Assembly: GCF_030764225.1 (NCBI RefSeq)
Contig: NZ_JASAXH010000001.1
Length of the DNA: 64,000 bases
Reading direction: 5' to 3' (one strand)
From: Phocoenobacter atlanticus
Lineage (GTDB): Bacteria > Pseudomonadota > Gammaproteobacteria > Enterobacterales > Pasteurellaceae
The notes beneath the pieces are model-generated. The model searched no databases, had not been told where the DNA came from, and saw nothing but the letters and a program-made list of their open reading frames with translations. Shown here piece after piece: positions 1 through 8,407 of this stretch (its first letter is position 1; the number at the start of each line of letters is the position of its first letter). Both the position numbers and the translations under genes were made by a program.

Positions 1-16
1 AAATACGCTTTATCAT
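1..16 (-). CDS. Start of a further gene of the lemA/TPM operon (partial)
   Basis: An ATG at 16-14 overlaps the TGA of the preceding TPM gene (15-13) in a four-base ATGA arrangement, so translation probably continues leftward out of the window. Only five codons (MIKRI) are visible. In related bacteria a LemA gene is often followed by two TPM-domain genes, so a second TPM (YgcG-type) protein is the likely content. That identity is inferred from gene order, not from sequence. Confidence 0.4.
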
Positions 17-459
17 TTTATAATGACCTCATTTGAAAGTTCATCAATATCATCAGTTTGAATTGGGTAATATTTTATGAGTTGAGTTTCCACTTCTTTA
101 ATCCCATTGCAAATTGCTTGGGTAAAGTTACCGCGTTGACATTGCTGTTTCATTGCATCATACACTGCTTGCCAAAACTCATCACCGACTTTCTGATGAA
201 TACCTTTATCACCAATTACTGCCACATAATGCGGTTTAAAAGATAAATAGATTAACACCGCATTGTGTTGTGCCGTTTGATACATTTCTAATTCATTAAA
301 CAGTTGTTCAGCACGCTCAATCGCAGAATGGGTTTTCGCTTTACGTTCCACCACAACCCGTAATTCAGCGGAGGTGTGTTGTTCTAAATGAGCAATGGCT
401 TGTTCAATTTGTTGTGTATCAACAGGTAATTTTTTACTAAAAAAAGAAAAGAGTTTCAT
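13..459 (-). CDS. TPM-domain (TLP18.3/Psb32/MOLO-1-like) protein
   Basis: A 148-residue protein with the features of a TPM domain: a helix ending in TSAELRVVVE (about residues 29-38), a central strand segment NAVLIYLS, and HYVAVIGDKGIHQKVG (about 77-92). There is no signal peptide or obvious membrane anchor, so it may act in the cytoplasm or at the inner membrane face. It lies downstream of lemA on the same strand and its stop overlaps the next start, which suggests an operon. The molecular role of TPM proteins beside LemA in bacteria is not established. The family call is fairly secure; function is open. Confidence 0.75.
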   Translation of the reverse strand: MKLFSFFSKKLPVDTQQIEQAIAHLEQHTSAELRVVVERKAKTHSAIERAEQLFNELEMYQTAQHNAVLIYLSFKPHYVAVIGDKGIHQKVGDEFWQAVYDAMKQQCQRGNFTQAICNGIKEVETQLIKYYPIQTDDIDELSNEVIIK

Positions 460-485
460 CGTGTTACCATTGGTATAAATGACAT

Positions 486-541
486 CAAGCGGTTAGATGT
501 TTACAAAAATTTGCAAATTTTTCATCAGATCTTACCGCTTG
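486..541. repeat. Inverted pair of uptake-signal-like half sites between lemA and the TPM gene
   Basis: CAAGCGGTTAGAT (486-498) and ATCTTACCGCTTG (529-541) form a 13-base dyad with one mismatch around an A/T-rich TTTGCAAA core. The arms match the core of the ACAAGCGGT-type DNA uptake signal. Such inverted pairs can fold as a hairpin and may attenuate transcription between the two genes. Confidence 0.6.
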
Positions 542-555
542 CTAAGTCAATCATT

Positions 556-1143
556 TTAATTAAAGTTTACTGTTGGTGCATTTTCCACACCTGCACTTGC
601 TTTAAATTGTGGTTTTGATTGAAAACCAAATAAAGCTGCAAACAATTTAGTTGGGAATTGACGTACTTTTTTATTATATTCTTTTACGGCATTATTAAAG
701 TTATTACGTTCAACATTAATTCGGTTTTCCGTACCTTCAAGTTGAGCTTGTAAATTTAAAAATCCTTCGTGTGCTTTTAATTCAGGGTATCTTTCTACAC
801 TAACTAATAAACGAGCTAATGCTGAGTTTACGCCTTGTTGAGCTTGTTGGAATTTTTCCATCTGCTCTGGTGTTGCTTTGCTTGGGTCGATAGTAGTTTG
901 CGTTGCTTTCGCACGAGCTTCAATCACTGCACTTAAGGTCTCTTTTTCAAAATTAGCTTGCCCTTTGACGGTATTCACTAAATTAGGAATTAAGTCTGCA
1001 CGGCGTTGATAAGCTGACTCCACATTTCCCCAAACAGAATTGATATCTTCTTCTGCTGTAACTAAACCGTTATAACTATTTTTTAAGGTAAAACCACCCA
1101 AAACAGTGATAACGACTAAGCCGATTAAAATCCACTTTTTCAT
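556..1143 (-). CDS. lemA: LemA family protein
   Basis: This 195-residue protein has one N-terminal membrane segment (about residues 4-20, ILIGLVVITVLGGFTL) and then a long helical domain typical of LemA: NSVWGNVESAYQRRADLIPNLV (about 36-57), and the NNFNNAVKEYNKKVRQFP block near 147-164. The topology would place a short N-terminus inside and the helical bundle in the periplasm. It is the first visible gene of a leftward lemA-TPM operon. A rho-independent terminator at 1174-1205 separates it from rpsO upstream. LemA proteins are widespread but their activity is not known. Confidence 0.9.
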   Translation of the reverse strand: MKKWILIGLVVITVLGGFTLKNSYNGLVTAEEDINSVWGNVESAYQRRADLIPNLVNTVKGQANFEKETLSAVIEARAKATQTTIDPSKATPEQMEKFQQAQQGVNSALARLLVSVERYPELKAHEGFLNLQAQLEGTENRINVERNNFNNAVKEYNKKVRQFPTKLFAALFGFQSKPQFKASAGVENAPTVNFN

Positions 1144-1173
1144 AAATTAAACTCCCAATATATAGAAAATACA

Positions 1174-1205
1174 TAGAAAAAAAGCGAGCATTTAACCGCT
1201 CGCTT
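1174..1205 (-). terminator. rpsO terminator
   Basis: On the minus strand, AAGCGAGC (1205-1198) and GCTCGCTT (1189-1182) make an 8-bp stem with an 8-nt loop, followed by a run of seven T. It starts 18 bases beyond the rpsO stop codon. Confidence 0.85.
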
Positions 1206-1222
1206 CGTATTAAGTTTTGAAA

Positions 1223-1492
1223 TTAACGACGTAAACCTAAACGTGCGATAGTGTCTGCATAACGATTTAGATCCGTACGTTTTAAGTAATCTAAAAGTTT
1301 ACGACGACGTGAAACCATTTTCAATAGACCACGACGACCGTGATGGTCTTTTTTGTGTTCTTTAAAGTGATTTTGTAAATGGTTAATTTGAGCAGTTAAA
1401 AGAGCGATTTGAACTTCAGATGAACCAGTATCTTTTTCATCACGACCAAATTCAGCAACGATTTTTGCTTTTGCTTCTGCACTTAGAGACAT
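1223..1492 (-). CDS. rpsO: 30S ribosomal protein S15
   Basis: Protein S15 of the small ribosomal subunit, which binds 16S rRNA and bridges to 23S rRNA. It has 89 residues, the normal size. The conserved S15 signature is present, with TGSSEVQIALLTAQI (about residues 22-36), the HFKEHKKDHHGRRGLL segment (about 42-57) and LKRTDLNRY near the end. The start is supported by AGGAGT just upstream on the minus strand. It has its own terminator (1174-1205). pnp, the usual downstream neighbour in enterobacteria, does not follow; lemA lies there instead. The leader upstream could carry an S15 feedback site. Confidence 0.98.
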   Translation of the reverse strand: MSLSAEAKAKIVAEFGRDEKDTGSSEVQIALLTAQINHLQNHFKEHKKDHHGRRGLLKMVSRRRKLLDYLKRTDLNRYADTIARLGLRR

Positions 1493-1567
1493 ATTTTTAC
1501 TCCTAAAATAAGTAAGTTAAAATTCATCAATAGCCGATCTCTAATTCAGCTATGACACGGAATAGCT
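1493..1567 (-). promoter_or_regulatory. Candidate S15 autoregulatory leader of rpsO
   Basis: Read on the minus strand, the leader holds AGCTAT (1567-1562), ATAGCT (1553-1548) and GCTAT (1534-1530). The middle segment can pair with either the 5' or the 3' copy, giving two mutually exclusive hairpins just upstream of the AGGAGT ribosome binding site. S15 represses its own mRNA in several bacteria through such alternative folds. Assigning that role here is inference. A possible -10 (TAAAAT, 1574-1569) lies close to the first segment, so the transcript start decides whether the first hairpin is made. Confidence 0.35.
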
Positions 1568-1632
1568 AATTTTAAAGTAATATGATAAAAAATCAATGAG
1601 TAATATTGAAATTAGTTTGAAAACGTATATTT

Positions 1633-1660
1633 ATGGAAATATTAAATTTAATATTCCCAT
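1633..1660. repeat. 28-bp near-perfect palindrome
   Basis: The arms ATGGAAATATTAAAT and its complement meet at AAATTT with one mismatched pair. It lies 42 bases past the outer membrane protein gene (minus strand) and upstream of rpsO. There is no clear T-run, so it is a hairpin or a protein-binding site rather than a standard terminator. Confidence 0.45.
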
Positions 1661-1701
1661 ATATGATGACGATAATATTAGATTAGTGATAATAACTAAA
1701 A

Positions 1702-2298
1702 TTAGAAAGTATAGCGTAAACCTGTTGAAAACTCGTGGCTATTAATTTTTACCTTACTATTCTCTGTTTTAAATTTACCCCAATAGTTGTAATGATAACC
1801 TACATCAAGATCTAAATTTGGCATTAAGTTGTAACTTGTACCAACTAAAAGACCTAAACCAACTTTCGATTTACTATATTTGTAAATATTGATATTTTGG
1901 TTACGTGTATTGCTCTCTTTAGAAATCAATTTCCAATGATTTGACGAAATTCTTGCACCGATATAAGGTGTTACTGGTAGATCAAGAGCAAAGTCATAGA
2001 TAGCAGATACACCAAAACTATTAAATTTTTGAGTAAGTTTATCCATTCTATTATTATCTAATTTTTCAGAGGCCGTTTTATTTTTGTAATGTGTATAGTC
2101 TAACGCTACACGAACATCACCAAAGTTATAACCAAGACTAAGACGAGGTGATAAACCTTTTGATTTTTCTTTGTAATCACCAGATTTTATTTTAATTGAT
2201 GAATAACCTAAATCACCTTGCACATAAATTCCTTGTTGTGCAACTACAGGTGCAGTTAGACTTAAAGATAACGCTGTAATTAAAAATGCTTTTTTCAT
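1702..2298 (-). CDS. Opacity-family (Opa-like) outer membrane beta-barrel protein
   Basis: A 198-residue precursor with a signal peptide of about 20 residues (MKKAFLITALSLSLTAPVVA, cleavage before QQGIY). It is followed by alternating amphipathic strands of an 8-stranded barrel: GIYVQGDLGYSSIK, LSLGYNFGDVRVALDY, SAIYDFALDLPVTPYIGA and LGLLVGTSYNLMPNLDLDVGY. It ends in TGLRYTF, with the terminal Phe that outer membrane proteins use for BAM recognition. Loops are lysine/asparagine-rich. Such proteins are often adhesins or surface antigens; a specific ligand cannot be read from the sequence. It is a single-gene unit, divergent from lolB, with 210 bases between the two starts. Confidence 0.8.
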   Translation of the reverse strand: MKKAFLITALSLSLTAPVVAQQGIYVQGDLGYSSIKIKSGDYKEKSKGLSPRLSLGYNFGDVRVALDYTHYKNKTASEKLDNNRMDKLTQKFNSFGVSAIYDFALDLPVTPYIGARISSNHWKLISKESNTRNQNINIYKYSKSKVGLGLLVGTSYNLMPNLDLDVGYHYNYWGKFKTENSKVKINSHEFSTGLRYTF

Positions 2299-2508
2299 TT
2301 GTTTACTCCATTAGTTAAAAGTTAAAAGCGGAGGCATTATGCAGAAGTAATCTTAATCATACAACAATAATTTTTGCTATTTAGCATAATAATTCAGCGT
2401 ATGGTTGATAGAACGTTGTATTTTGCATAATTTTATAAAAATGTTACCGCTGATCTTTAAATAAAAATCTGTTATTATTATAGTTATTCTCATTTGTTTA
2501 GAAAAATA

Positions 2509-3150
2509 ATGAATATTCAATCAATTTTAAAGTTAAGTTTAATTAGTAGTATTTGGATTATTTCTGCTTGTACATCAATATTAGATGCGCCTACGCAGGT
2601 TAAAAATAAAGTCACAATTTCACATTCCGATTCTCAATGGAAGGCACAACTAACTCAACTTAAAAAAATAAAATCATACCAAACCAAAGGACAATTTGGG
2701 TATATTTCAACACAGCCGAAAGAACGTTTTTCTTCTTTATTTAATTGGAAATATCAAGATACTCAACATTTTAATTTTATTCTTTCTTCAAGTTTATCCA
2801 GTCAATCTCTCTCTCTCAATCGTCACCCACAAGGTCTGACAATTTCAGATAATAAGGGTCGAACACGAACAGGCAAGGATACAAATCAACTTATTAAAAA
2901 TATGGTAGGATTTAGTTTTCCCATTGAACAATTTGGTGATTGGTTAAAAGGCTTACCAAGTGCCACTTCTGATTATATTGTGAATGAAAAACGTCAGTTA
3001 TCTCAATTTAACTATGCGTTGAATGGGCAACGTTGGCAAGTGAGTTATGTGGCATATCACGAAGATAAACAACCGAATTTACCTAAATTAATCATTCTAC
3101 AAAACAGTCAACAAACCTTAAAAATTCGTATAGATAACTGGAAATATTAA
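2509..3150 (+). CDS. lolB: Outer membrane lipoprotein insertion protein LolB
   Basis: LolB receives lipoproteins from periplasmic LolA and inserts them into the outer membrane. The 213-residue protein begins with a lipoprotein signal whose lipobox is ISAC (Cys21). The body shows LolB features, including SYQTKGQFGYISTQPKERFSS-type early strands, LFNWKYQD, and IEQFGDWLKGLP (about residues 145-156). I start it at ATG 2509; an in-frame TTG at 2494 is less likely because it would lengthen the signal peptide's charged end. It is followed one base later by ispE and then prs, the conserved lolB-ispE-prs order of gammaproteobacteria. Confidence 0.93.
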   Translation: MNIQSILKLSLISSIWIISACTSILDAPTQVKNKVTISHSDSQWKAQLTQLKKIKSYQTKGQFGYISTQPKERFSSLFNWKYQDTQHFNFILSSSLSSQSLSLNRHPQGLTISDNKGRTRTGKDTNQLIKNMVGFSFPIEQFGDWLKGLPSATSDYIVNEKRQLSQFNYALNGQRWQVSYVAYHEDKQPNLPKLIILQNSQQTLKIRIDNWKY

Positions 3151-3151
3151 G

Positions 3152-3997
3152 ATGATTTTACCAAGCCCCGCCAAGCTAAATTTATTTTTATATATTAATG
3201 GTCAACGACCTGATTGCTACCACGAGTTACAAACCCTTTTCCAATTTTTAGATTTTGGTGATGAGATTGAGATAGAGGTTACTCAAGAGGGTAAAATTGA
3301 ATTACTAAATGAAATTGAAAATGTCCCTACTGAGCAAAATTTAATTTATAAAGCGGCAAAATTATTACAAAATCATCCCGCTTACAATAATCCTAAATTG
3401 GGTGCAAGAATGACTGTTACTAAAAGGTTACCAATGGGTGGAGGATTGGGGGGAGGCTCATCCAATGCAGCAACAGTCTTAGTGGGTTTAAACTATTTAT
3501 GGAAATTAGGGCTTTCATTACAAGAATTAGCTGATTTAGGTTTGACTTTAGGTGCTGATGTACCCATTTTTGTGCAAGGGCGAGCAGCTTTTGCTGAAGG
3601 AGTAGGGGAGCGATTAACTTTTTGTGAACCCCAACAAAAGTGGTATTTAGTTTTAAAACCAGATGTACACATTTCGACTAAAACAATTTTTAGTAATCCT
3701 AATCTTCCAAGAAATACCCCAAAATTTACGTTAGATCAATTATTAATAAAAAAATGGGAAAACGATTGCGAAAAAGTTGTTAAAGATCACTATTCAGAGG
3801 TTGAATATCTTATTAACTGGTTGGTACAATATGCCCCGACTAGGCTTACAGGTACAGGTGCTTGTATTTTCGCTGAATTTGATACAAAAGAAGCAGCAGA
3901 GAAAGTCTTTTTATTAAAGCCAGAAGGAGTGACTGGCTTTATTGCAAGGGGGAAAAACATCTCTCCTTTGCATCAAAAACTGAATTTATTTTTTTAA
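3152..3997 (+). CDS. ispE: 4-diphosphocytidyl-2-C-methyl-D-erythritol kinase
   Basis: This ATP-dependent kinase phosphorylates CDP-methylerythritol in the MEP pathway of isoprenoid synthesis (cytoplasm). It has 281 residues, the normal length. The GHMP-kinase ATP loop LPMGGGLGGGSSNAA lies near residues 92-106, the N-terminal PSPAKLNLFLYI carries the conserved Lys, and GLTLGADVPIF and TGTGACIFAEF are later family motifs. Its ATG follows the lolB stop by one base, so the two are translationally coupled. prs follows 21 bases later. Confidence 0.97.
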   Translation: MILPSPAKLNLFLYINGQRPDCYHELQTLFQFLDFGDEIEIEVTQEGKIELLNEIENVPTEQNLIYKAAKLLQNHPAYNNPKLGARMTVTKRLPMGGGLGGGSSNAATVLVGLNYLWKLGLSLQELADLGLTLGADVPIFVQGRAAFAEGVGERLTFCEPQQKWYLVLKPDVHISTKTIFSNPNLPRNTPKFTLDQLLIKKWENDCEKVVKDHYSEVEYLINWLVQYAPTRLTGTGACIFAEFDTKEAAEKVFLLKPEGVTGFIARGKNISPLHQKLNLFF

Positions 3998-4018
3998 ACT
4001 ACTAGAGGTTCTTACACA

Positions 4019-4969
4019 ATGTCCGATCTTCAAATTTTCGCAGGGAATGCGGTTCCTGAACTTGCAAACCGAATTGCAAACCGTCTTTATACTTCGCTAG
4101 GAAATGCAACGGTTAGCCGTTTCAGTGATGGTGAAATTCAAGTACAAATTAATGAAAATGTACGTGGTGGAGATATTTTTATTGTTCAATCCACTTGTGC
4201 ACCAACTAATGATAATTTAATGGAATTAGTGGTAATGATTGATGCCCTTCGCCGTGCATCCGCAGGTCGTATTACCGCAGTTATCCCTTATTTTGGTTAT
4301 GCAAGACAAGATCGTCGCGTACGTTCAGCGCGTGTTCCAATTACCGCAAAAGTAGTGGCAGACTTTCTTTCAAGTGTAGGCGTCGATCGAGTGTTAACTT
4401 GTGACCTACACGCAGAGCAAATTCAAGGTTTCTTTGATGTGCCAGTAGATAACGTATTTGGTTCACCAGTATTAATTGATGACATTTTAAAGAAAAATGA
4501 CTTAGTTAATCCAATTGTCGTCTCTCCTGATATTGGCGGTGTGGTACGTGCCAGAGCAGTAGCAAAACTGTTAAATGATACTGATATGGCGATTATTGAT
4601 AAGCGTCGTCCAAAAGCAAATGTCGCACAGGTTATGCATATTATTGGTGATGTTAACGATCGTGATTGTATTTTGGTTGATGATATGATTGATACTGGTG
4701 GCACATTAGGTAAAGCGGCGGAAGCCTTAAAAGAACGTGGGGCAAGACGAGTATTTGCTTATGCAACACACCCTGTTCTATCTGGTAATGCAGTTAAGAA
4801 TTTAAGTAATCCTGCATTAGATGAAATTGTGGTGACGGATACTATTGGTTTAACACCAGAAATCCTTGCTTTGGGTAAAGTAAGACAATTAACTTTATCA
4901 GGAATGCTTGCAGAAGCGATTCGTCGTATTAGCAATGAAGAGTCAATTTCAGCAATGTTTGGTGCTTAA
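4019..4969 (+). CDS. prs: Ribose-phosphate pyrophosphokinase
   Basis: Makes PRPP from ribose 5-phosphate and ATP for nucleotide, histidine, tryptophan and NAD synthesis. It has 316 residues. It shows the FSDGEIQVQINENVRG flexible region (about residues 36-51), ATP-binding YFGYARQDR (about 94-102), metal-binding DLHAEQIQGFF (about 129-139), and the PRPP-binding loop DDMIDTGGTL (about 220-229). It is the last gene of the lolB-ispE-prs operon and ends before a strong bidirectional terminator shared with the convergent lpxL. Confidence 0.98.
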   Translation: MSDLQIFAGNAVPELANRIANRLYTSLGNATVSRFSDGEIQVQINENVRGGDIFIVQSTCAPTNDNLMELVVMIDALRRASAGRITAVIPYFGYARQDRRVRSARVPITAKVVADFLSSVGVDRVLTCDLHAEQIQGFFDVPVDNVFGSPVLIDDILKKNDLVNPIVVSPDIGGVVRARAVAKLLNDTDMAIIDKRRPKANVAQVMHIIGDVNDRDCILVDDMIDTGGTLGKAAEALKERGARRVFAYATHPVLSGNAVKNLSNPALDEIVVTDTIGLTPEILALGKVRQLTLSGMLAEAIRRISNEESISAMFGA

Positions 4970-4990
4970 AGAAGATTGATACTTCATAAT

Positions 4991-5022
4991 AAAAAAAGTC
5001 CGAGCATTGTCGGACTTTTTTA
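4991..5022. terminator. Bidirectional terminator between prs and lpxL
   Basis: AGTCCGA (4997-5003) pairs with TCGGACT (5010-5016), with a 6-nt loop. The stem has A-tracts to the left and T-tracts to the right, so it can end transcription from both sides. Confidence 0.85.
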
Positions 5023-5058
5023 TTTTTGCAAATTTTTCACAAAATCATACCGCTTATT

Positions 5059-6006
5059 TTACCCTTTATACAAACTCGGATCTTCTTCATTTGGACGAGT
5101 TTTAAAGCGTCTATGTAGCCACATATACTGTTCAGGAGCATTCATTATTTCTTTTTCTACCACCTTATTCATTAAGGTAGCTGTGTCAATATCATCTGTA
5201 CAGTGACTGAAATCGACAGGGGGGCTGACCGTTAATGTATAACCTGTTCCATCAGTATTACGAATAGGTGAAAATGGAATAACAACAGCGTTGGGAGCAG
5301 AACGTAGTAACATTCTCGTACCAGTCGTTGTTGCTGTTTTTTTTACGTTGAAGAAAGGAACAAATACGCTAGACTTTCTACCATAGTCGTGATCAGGTGC
5401 ATACCAAATCATCTCTCCTTGACGCAGTGCTTTAATCATTCCTCGTAAGTCATTGCGGTTTAACATTGCTTTATTAGAACGCACTCGTCCACGAAATTGA
5501 ATCCAATCAAGCAAAGGATTATCATTAGGGCGATAAACACCAATACCTTGATGGTGTAATCCCATAATTCTTGCTCCTAACTCTAAGGTTAAAAAATGTA
5601 CGCCAACTAAAATAATCCCTTTTTGATCTTTTTCAGCTTGTTTAAGGTGTTCTATTCCTTCAAATTTTGACCATTTTAGAATCCGTTTATCCGACCAAAA
5701 CCACGCCATTCCTGTTTCAATGATAGCCATTCCGACAGATTCAATATTTTTTTCAACAAGCTGTTCGATTTTTTGTTTTGAGTAATTAGGAAAGCAAAGT
5801 TCAAGGTTACGTTTTGCAATAGCGGTACGATATTTTCCGAATTTTGCAATTTTGAAAATAGCACTTAGTCCTTTACCGATTTTTAATAAAATAGGATAAG
5901 GAAGCAATAAGATTAGGTGAAAAAAACCTAATCCAAGCCATAGTCCCCAATATTTGGGGTGTAAAAATTGCATTTGAAAAGGAGGAAACTGTGTTTTATT
6001 TGCCAT
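5059..6006 (-). CDS. lpxL: Lipid A biosynthesis lauroyltransferase (LpxL/HtrB)
   Basis: A late acyltransferase of lipid A synthesis that transfers an acyl chain from acyl-ACP to Kdo2-lipid IVA at the inner membrane. The 315-residue protein has one N-terminal membrane helix (about residues 20-40). The family catalytic pair appears as HFLTLE (H-x4-E, about 138-143). Other LpxL landmarks are NLELCFPNYS, GVYRPNDNPL, WYAPDHDYG and APEQYMWLHRRFKTRP. These match LpxL more closely than the later-acting LpxM. The acyl chain it uses (C12 or C14) cannot be told from sequence. It is monocistronic and convergent with prs. Confidence 0.93.
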   Translation of the reverse strand: MANKTQFPPFQMQFLHPKYWGLWLGLGFFHLILLLPYPILLKIGKGLSAIFKIAKFGKYRTAIAKRNLELCFPNYSKQKIEQLVEKNIESVGMAIIETGMAWFWSDKRILKWSKFEGIEHLKQAEKDQKGIILVGVHFLTLELGARIMGLHHQGIGVYRPNDNPLLDWIQFRGRVRSNKAMLNRNDLRGMIKALRQGEMIWYAPDHDYGRKSSVFVPFFNVKKTATTTGTRMLLRSAPNAVVIPFSPIRNTDGTGYTLTVSPPVDFSHCTDDIDTATLMNKVVEKEIMNAPEQYMWLHRRFKTRPNEEDPSLYKG

Positions 6007-6113
6007 TTTTATTATTTATTAAATAAAATTTCCTCAATTTTACCTGAATTTCGTCATTATTGTAATAAATTGTATGTAGAAAGATTATTATTGATATGGG
6101 GTACGGTATGTTT

Positions 6114-6351
6114 TTACCCCCCACCCTAGCCCTCCCCCGCAAGCGGAGGAGGGGAGTTGCGGTGTATATTATTATTCCTCCCTCCGCTTGTGGCGGGGGG
6201 AGGCTAGGCACTCAGCACATCATAAGGGCTTTCTTCACTATTATTCCTCCCTCCACTTGCGGGGGGAGGCTAGGTCACGAGTTAAACTTTCTTCTTTTTT
6301 AGTCTATTATTCCTCCCTCCGCTTGCGGGGGGAGGCTAGGAGGGGGGGTAA
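6114..6351. repeat. G/C-rich repeat element, copy 1 (downstream of malQ)
   Basis: This block begins with a C-rich segment (CCCTAGCCCTCCCCCGCAAG, from about 6124). It ends with the inverse (GCGGGGGGAGGCTAGGAGG, to about 6344) and seven further G. Three copies of a roughly 36-base unit containing CCTCCCTCCGCTTGCGG lie at about 6173-6208, 6239-6274 and 6304-6340. They are separated by about 30 bases of unrelated A/T-rich sequence. The base composition contrasts sharply with the surroundings. The same end sequences recur at 17961-18257 and 22511-22695. It fills the gap between lpxL and malQ; open frames here are repeat artefacts. Confidence 0.85.
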
Positions 6352-6378
6352 TGAATTTCGAAATACAATCTTACCCCA

Positions 6379-8397
6379 TTACTGACGAGTACTATCTATT
6401 TTATTTAACAGAGAAATTACCTTTTCATCAGCAAAAATTTCATCTATCGTTCTACTCAATTTCCGACGCCAGTTTGGGTATTCATCACTCGTCCCTGGAA
6501 TATTCACTGGTTCAAGCATATTCAACCAATCTTCAGGTTGTGTACCAAATAACGCACTGTTGGTATCCGCCACATAATGTTGTAATTGATGTGTGAAATT
6601 TTGGCTCACATTTTTGCAAGTTTCTTCTAAAATGTGACCGCTTGTTTCTACAGCGTGACGGATTTTTTGCTTCGCAACTACACGATCTTTTCTTAGTTGT
6701 TTAAGTAGATCTTCATTCGGATAGATCCCAAATTTTTCGCCTAATTCAAAATCATAATCTTGCCAGTAACCTTTTACTGTTGGCAAATCGTGAGTGCTTA
6801 GGGTTGTCATTGCTTGATAAGGGTAATCTTGTAATCGCTTGCTACCATTTTCATCAAATTCAAAATAGAAAATGTTATACGCCAAAATGCCTTTTTGTTC
6901 TAAGGCTTCAAGCATTCCATCAGGTACAATCCCCAATGCTTCGGCAATAATTAAACACTGATGACGTTGGCTTTCAAGGGCTAGAATTCCCAGTAAATCG
7001 TCTAGTGGATAACGTACATAAGCCCCGTCTTTGGCTGGTACACCTTTGGTTGCCCACCATAAACGTGCAAAACCTAAAATATGGTCAATTCGCAATGCGC
7101 CACAATGTTGCATATTGGCACGCAATAAATCAATAAAAGGCTGATAACCACGTTGTTGTAGCACATCTGGGTGCATTGGTGATAATCCCCAATTTTGTCC
7201 TTGTGGTGCCATAATATCAGGCGGTGCACCAACAGAGGCATCTAATACATAAAGTGCTTTATCTGCCCACGTTTCTGCACCATTGGCTGAAACGCCCACC
7301 GCTAAATCACGGTAAAAACCTATCGGCATTTTTAATTTTTTCGCTAATTTATCGCACTCAGCTAATTGCTGTTGGGCGATAAATTGTAGCCACATATAAA
7401 AACGTACTAAATCGGGGTGTTCTTGTTTAAATTTTGCAACCGCTGGGGAATGATAATCGTGATATTCGCTGTCCCAAGAATCCCAGCCCCATTGATTTTC
7501 TAATTGTTCACAACGGTATTGATGAAGTGCATCAAAGGTCGCTTGAATAAGCAAATTTTCACCATTTTGTTGAATAAAGCCTTCAAAATCAGCTTGATTT
7601 TGGGTTTTAAAAGTTTCAAAAGCGAGTTTTAAGCCTTGTAATTTTAGCTGTATAACTTTTGTGTAATCTACATAATCGGCATTTCTGACATCTGCCAACT
7701 GTTGCTGAATTTCTTGTGAATTAAACCAACTTTGTGCTTTTTTACTTTGTTGAAAAGCGGTCACTTTGTTTACGTCAATATAGATAATATTTTGCCATAA
7801 ACGAGAAGAAGGACTATAAGGGCTGGCACTTTCAGGGTTTGCAGGGAATAAAGAATGAATAGGATTTAAGCCCACAAAATCGCCACCTTGTTGTGCGATT
7901 TTCGTTAAAAATTGTTGCAGATCCCCAAAATCACCGATTCCCCAGTTCTCTTTTGAGCGTAAAGTATAAAGCTGTAAAATCGATCCCCACAGTTTTTTAC
8001 CCTGTTGCAATTCAACTGGTTGAAAGGCTTTTTCTGGGGTAACGATAATTTGACATTCAAAGGTCTGCTTTTCCGCTTTAATAGTTAAAACGTGATAGCC
8101 CAATGGAAGATTTCTCGGCAAATTGACTGAATAATTAAAAATATAACCTGAACGTGTTTCGCCATTTTCTAATGTCAGTTGCCAATAGTCGTCCACTTTT
8201 TCATTTTTAGTAAAATTAAGATCAAAAGTGACCGCTTGATTTTGTTTGACTACTTTTACAAAAGGTACTGCCCGTTGAGATTGTGGCTCACCCAACAAGT
8301 TGGCAATGCGTTGATACACTTCTGGCGTTGAATAACTACGCTCTCCTTTTTCATCAATAAAATAAGGGTAAATATATGGGTGTTGTTGTTTTATCAT
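6379..8397 (-). CDS. malQ: 4-alpha-glucanotransferase (amylomaltase)
   Basis: A cytoplasmic GH77 enzyme that disproportionates maltodextrins, releasing glucose and longer chains. The 672-residue protein is slightly shorter than the E. coli enzyme. It has an N-terminal non-catalytic extension (about residues 1-130) as in enterobacterial MalQ, then the barrel. Catalytic landmarks are LRIDHILGF (nucleophile Asp), IIAEALGIVPDGM (acid/base Glu) and TTLSTHDLPTVKGYW (third acid). KENWGIGDFGDL and GLNPIHSLFPANPESASPYS are also diagnostic. It is the last gene of malE-malF-malG-malQ; the malG stop is 10 bases upstream of its ATG. It carries a full uptake signal at 6637. malP, its usual partner, is absent here. 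Confidence 0.96.
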   Translation of the reverse strand: MIKQQHPYIYPYFIDEKGERSYSTPEVYQRIANLLGEPQSQRAVPFVKVVKQNQAVTFDLNFTKNEKVDDYWQLTLENGETRSGYIFNYSVNLPRNLPLGYHVLTIKAEKQTFECQIIVTPEKAFQPVELQQGKKLWGSILQLYTLRSKENWGIGDFGDLQQFLTKIAQQGGDFVGLNPIHSLFPANPESASPYSPSSRLWQNIIYIDVNKVTAFQQSKKAQSWFNSQEIQQQLADVRNADYVDYTKVIQLKLQGLKLAFETFKTQNQADFEGFIQQNGENLLIQATFDALHQYRCEQLENQWGWDSWDSEYHDYHSPAVAKFKQEHPDLVRFYMWLQFIAQQQLAECDKLAKKLKMPIGFYRDLAVGVSANGAETWADKALYVLDASVGAPPDIMAPQGQNWGLSPMHPDVLQQRGYQPFIDLLRANMQHCGALRIDHILGFARLWWATKGVPAKDGAYVRYPLDDLLGILALESQRHQCLIIAEALGIVPDGMLEALEQKGILAYNIFYFEFDENGSKRLQDYPYQAMTTLSTHDLPTVKGYWQDYDFELGEKFGIYPNEDLLKQLRKDRVVAKQKIRHAVETSGHILEETCKNVSQNFTHQLQHYVADTNSALFGTQPEDWLNMLEPVNIPGTSDEYPNWRRKLSRTIDEIFADEKVISLLNKIDSTRQ

Positions 8398-8407
8398 TTT
8401 TATTCTC

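Noticed and set aside
5996..6596. Several frames of 62-81 residues around the first G/C-rich repeat
   Set aside because: They follow the repeat element and the 3' end of malQ; composition and lack of RBS mark them as artefacts.
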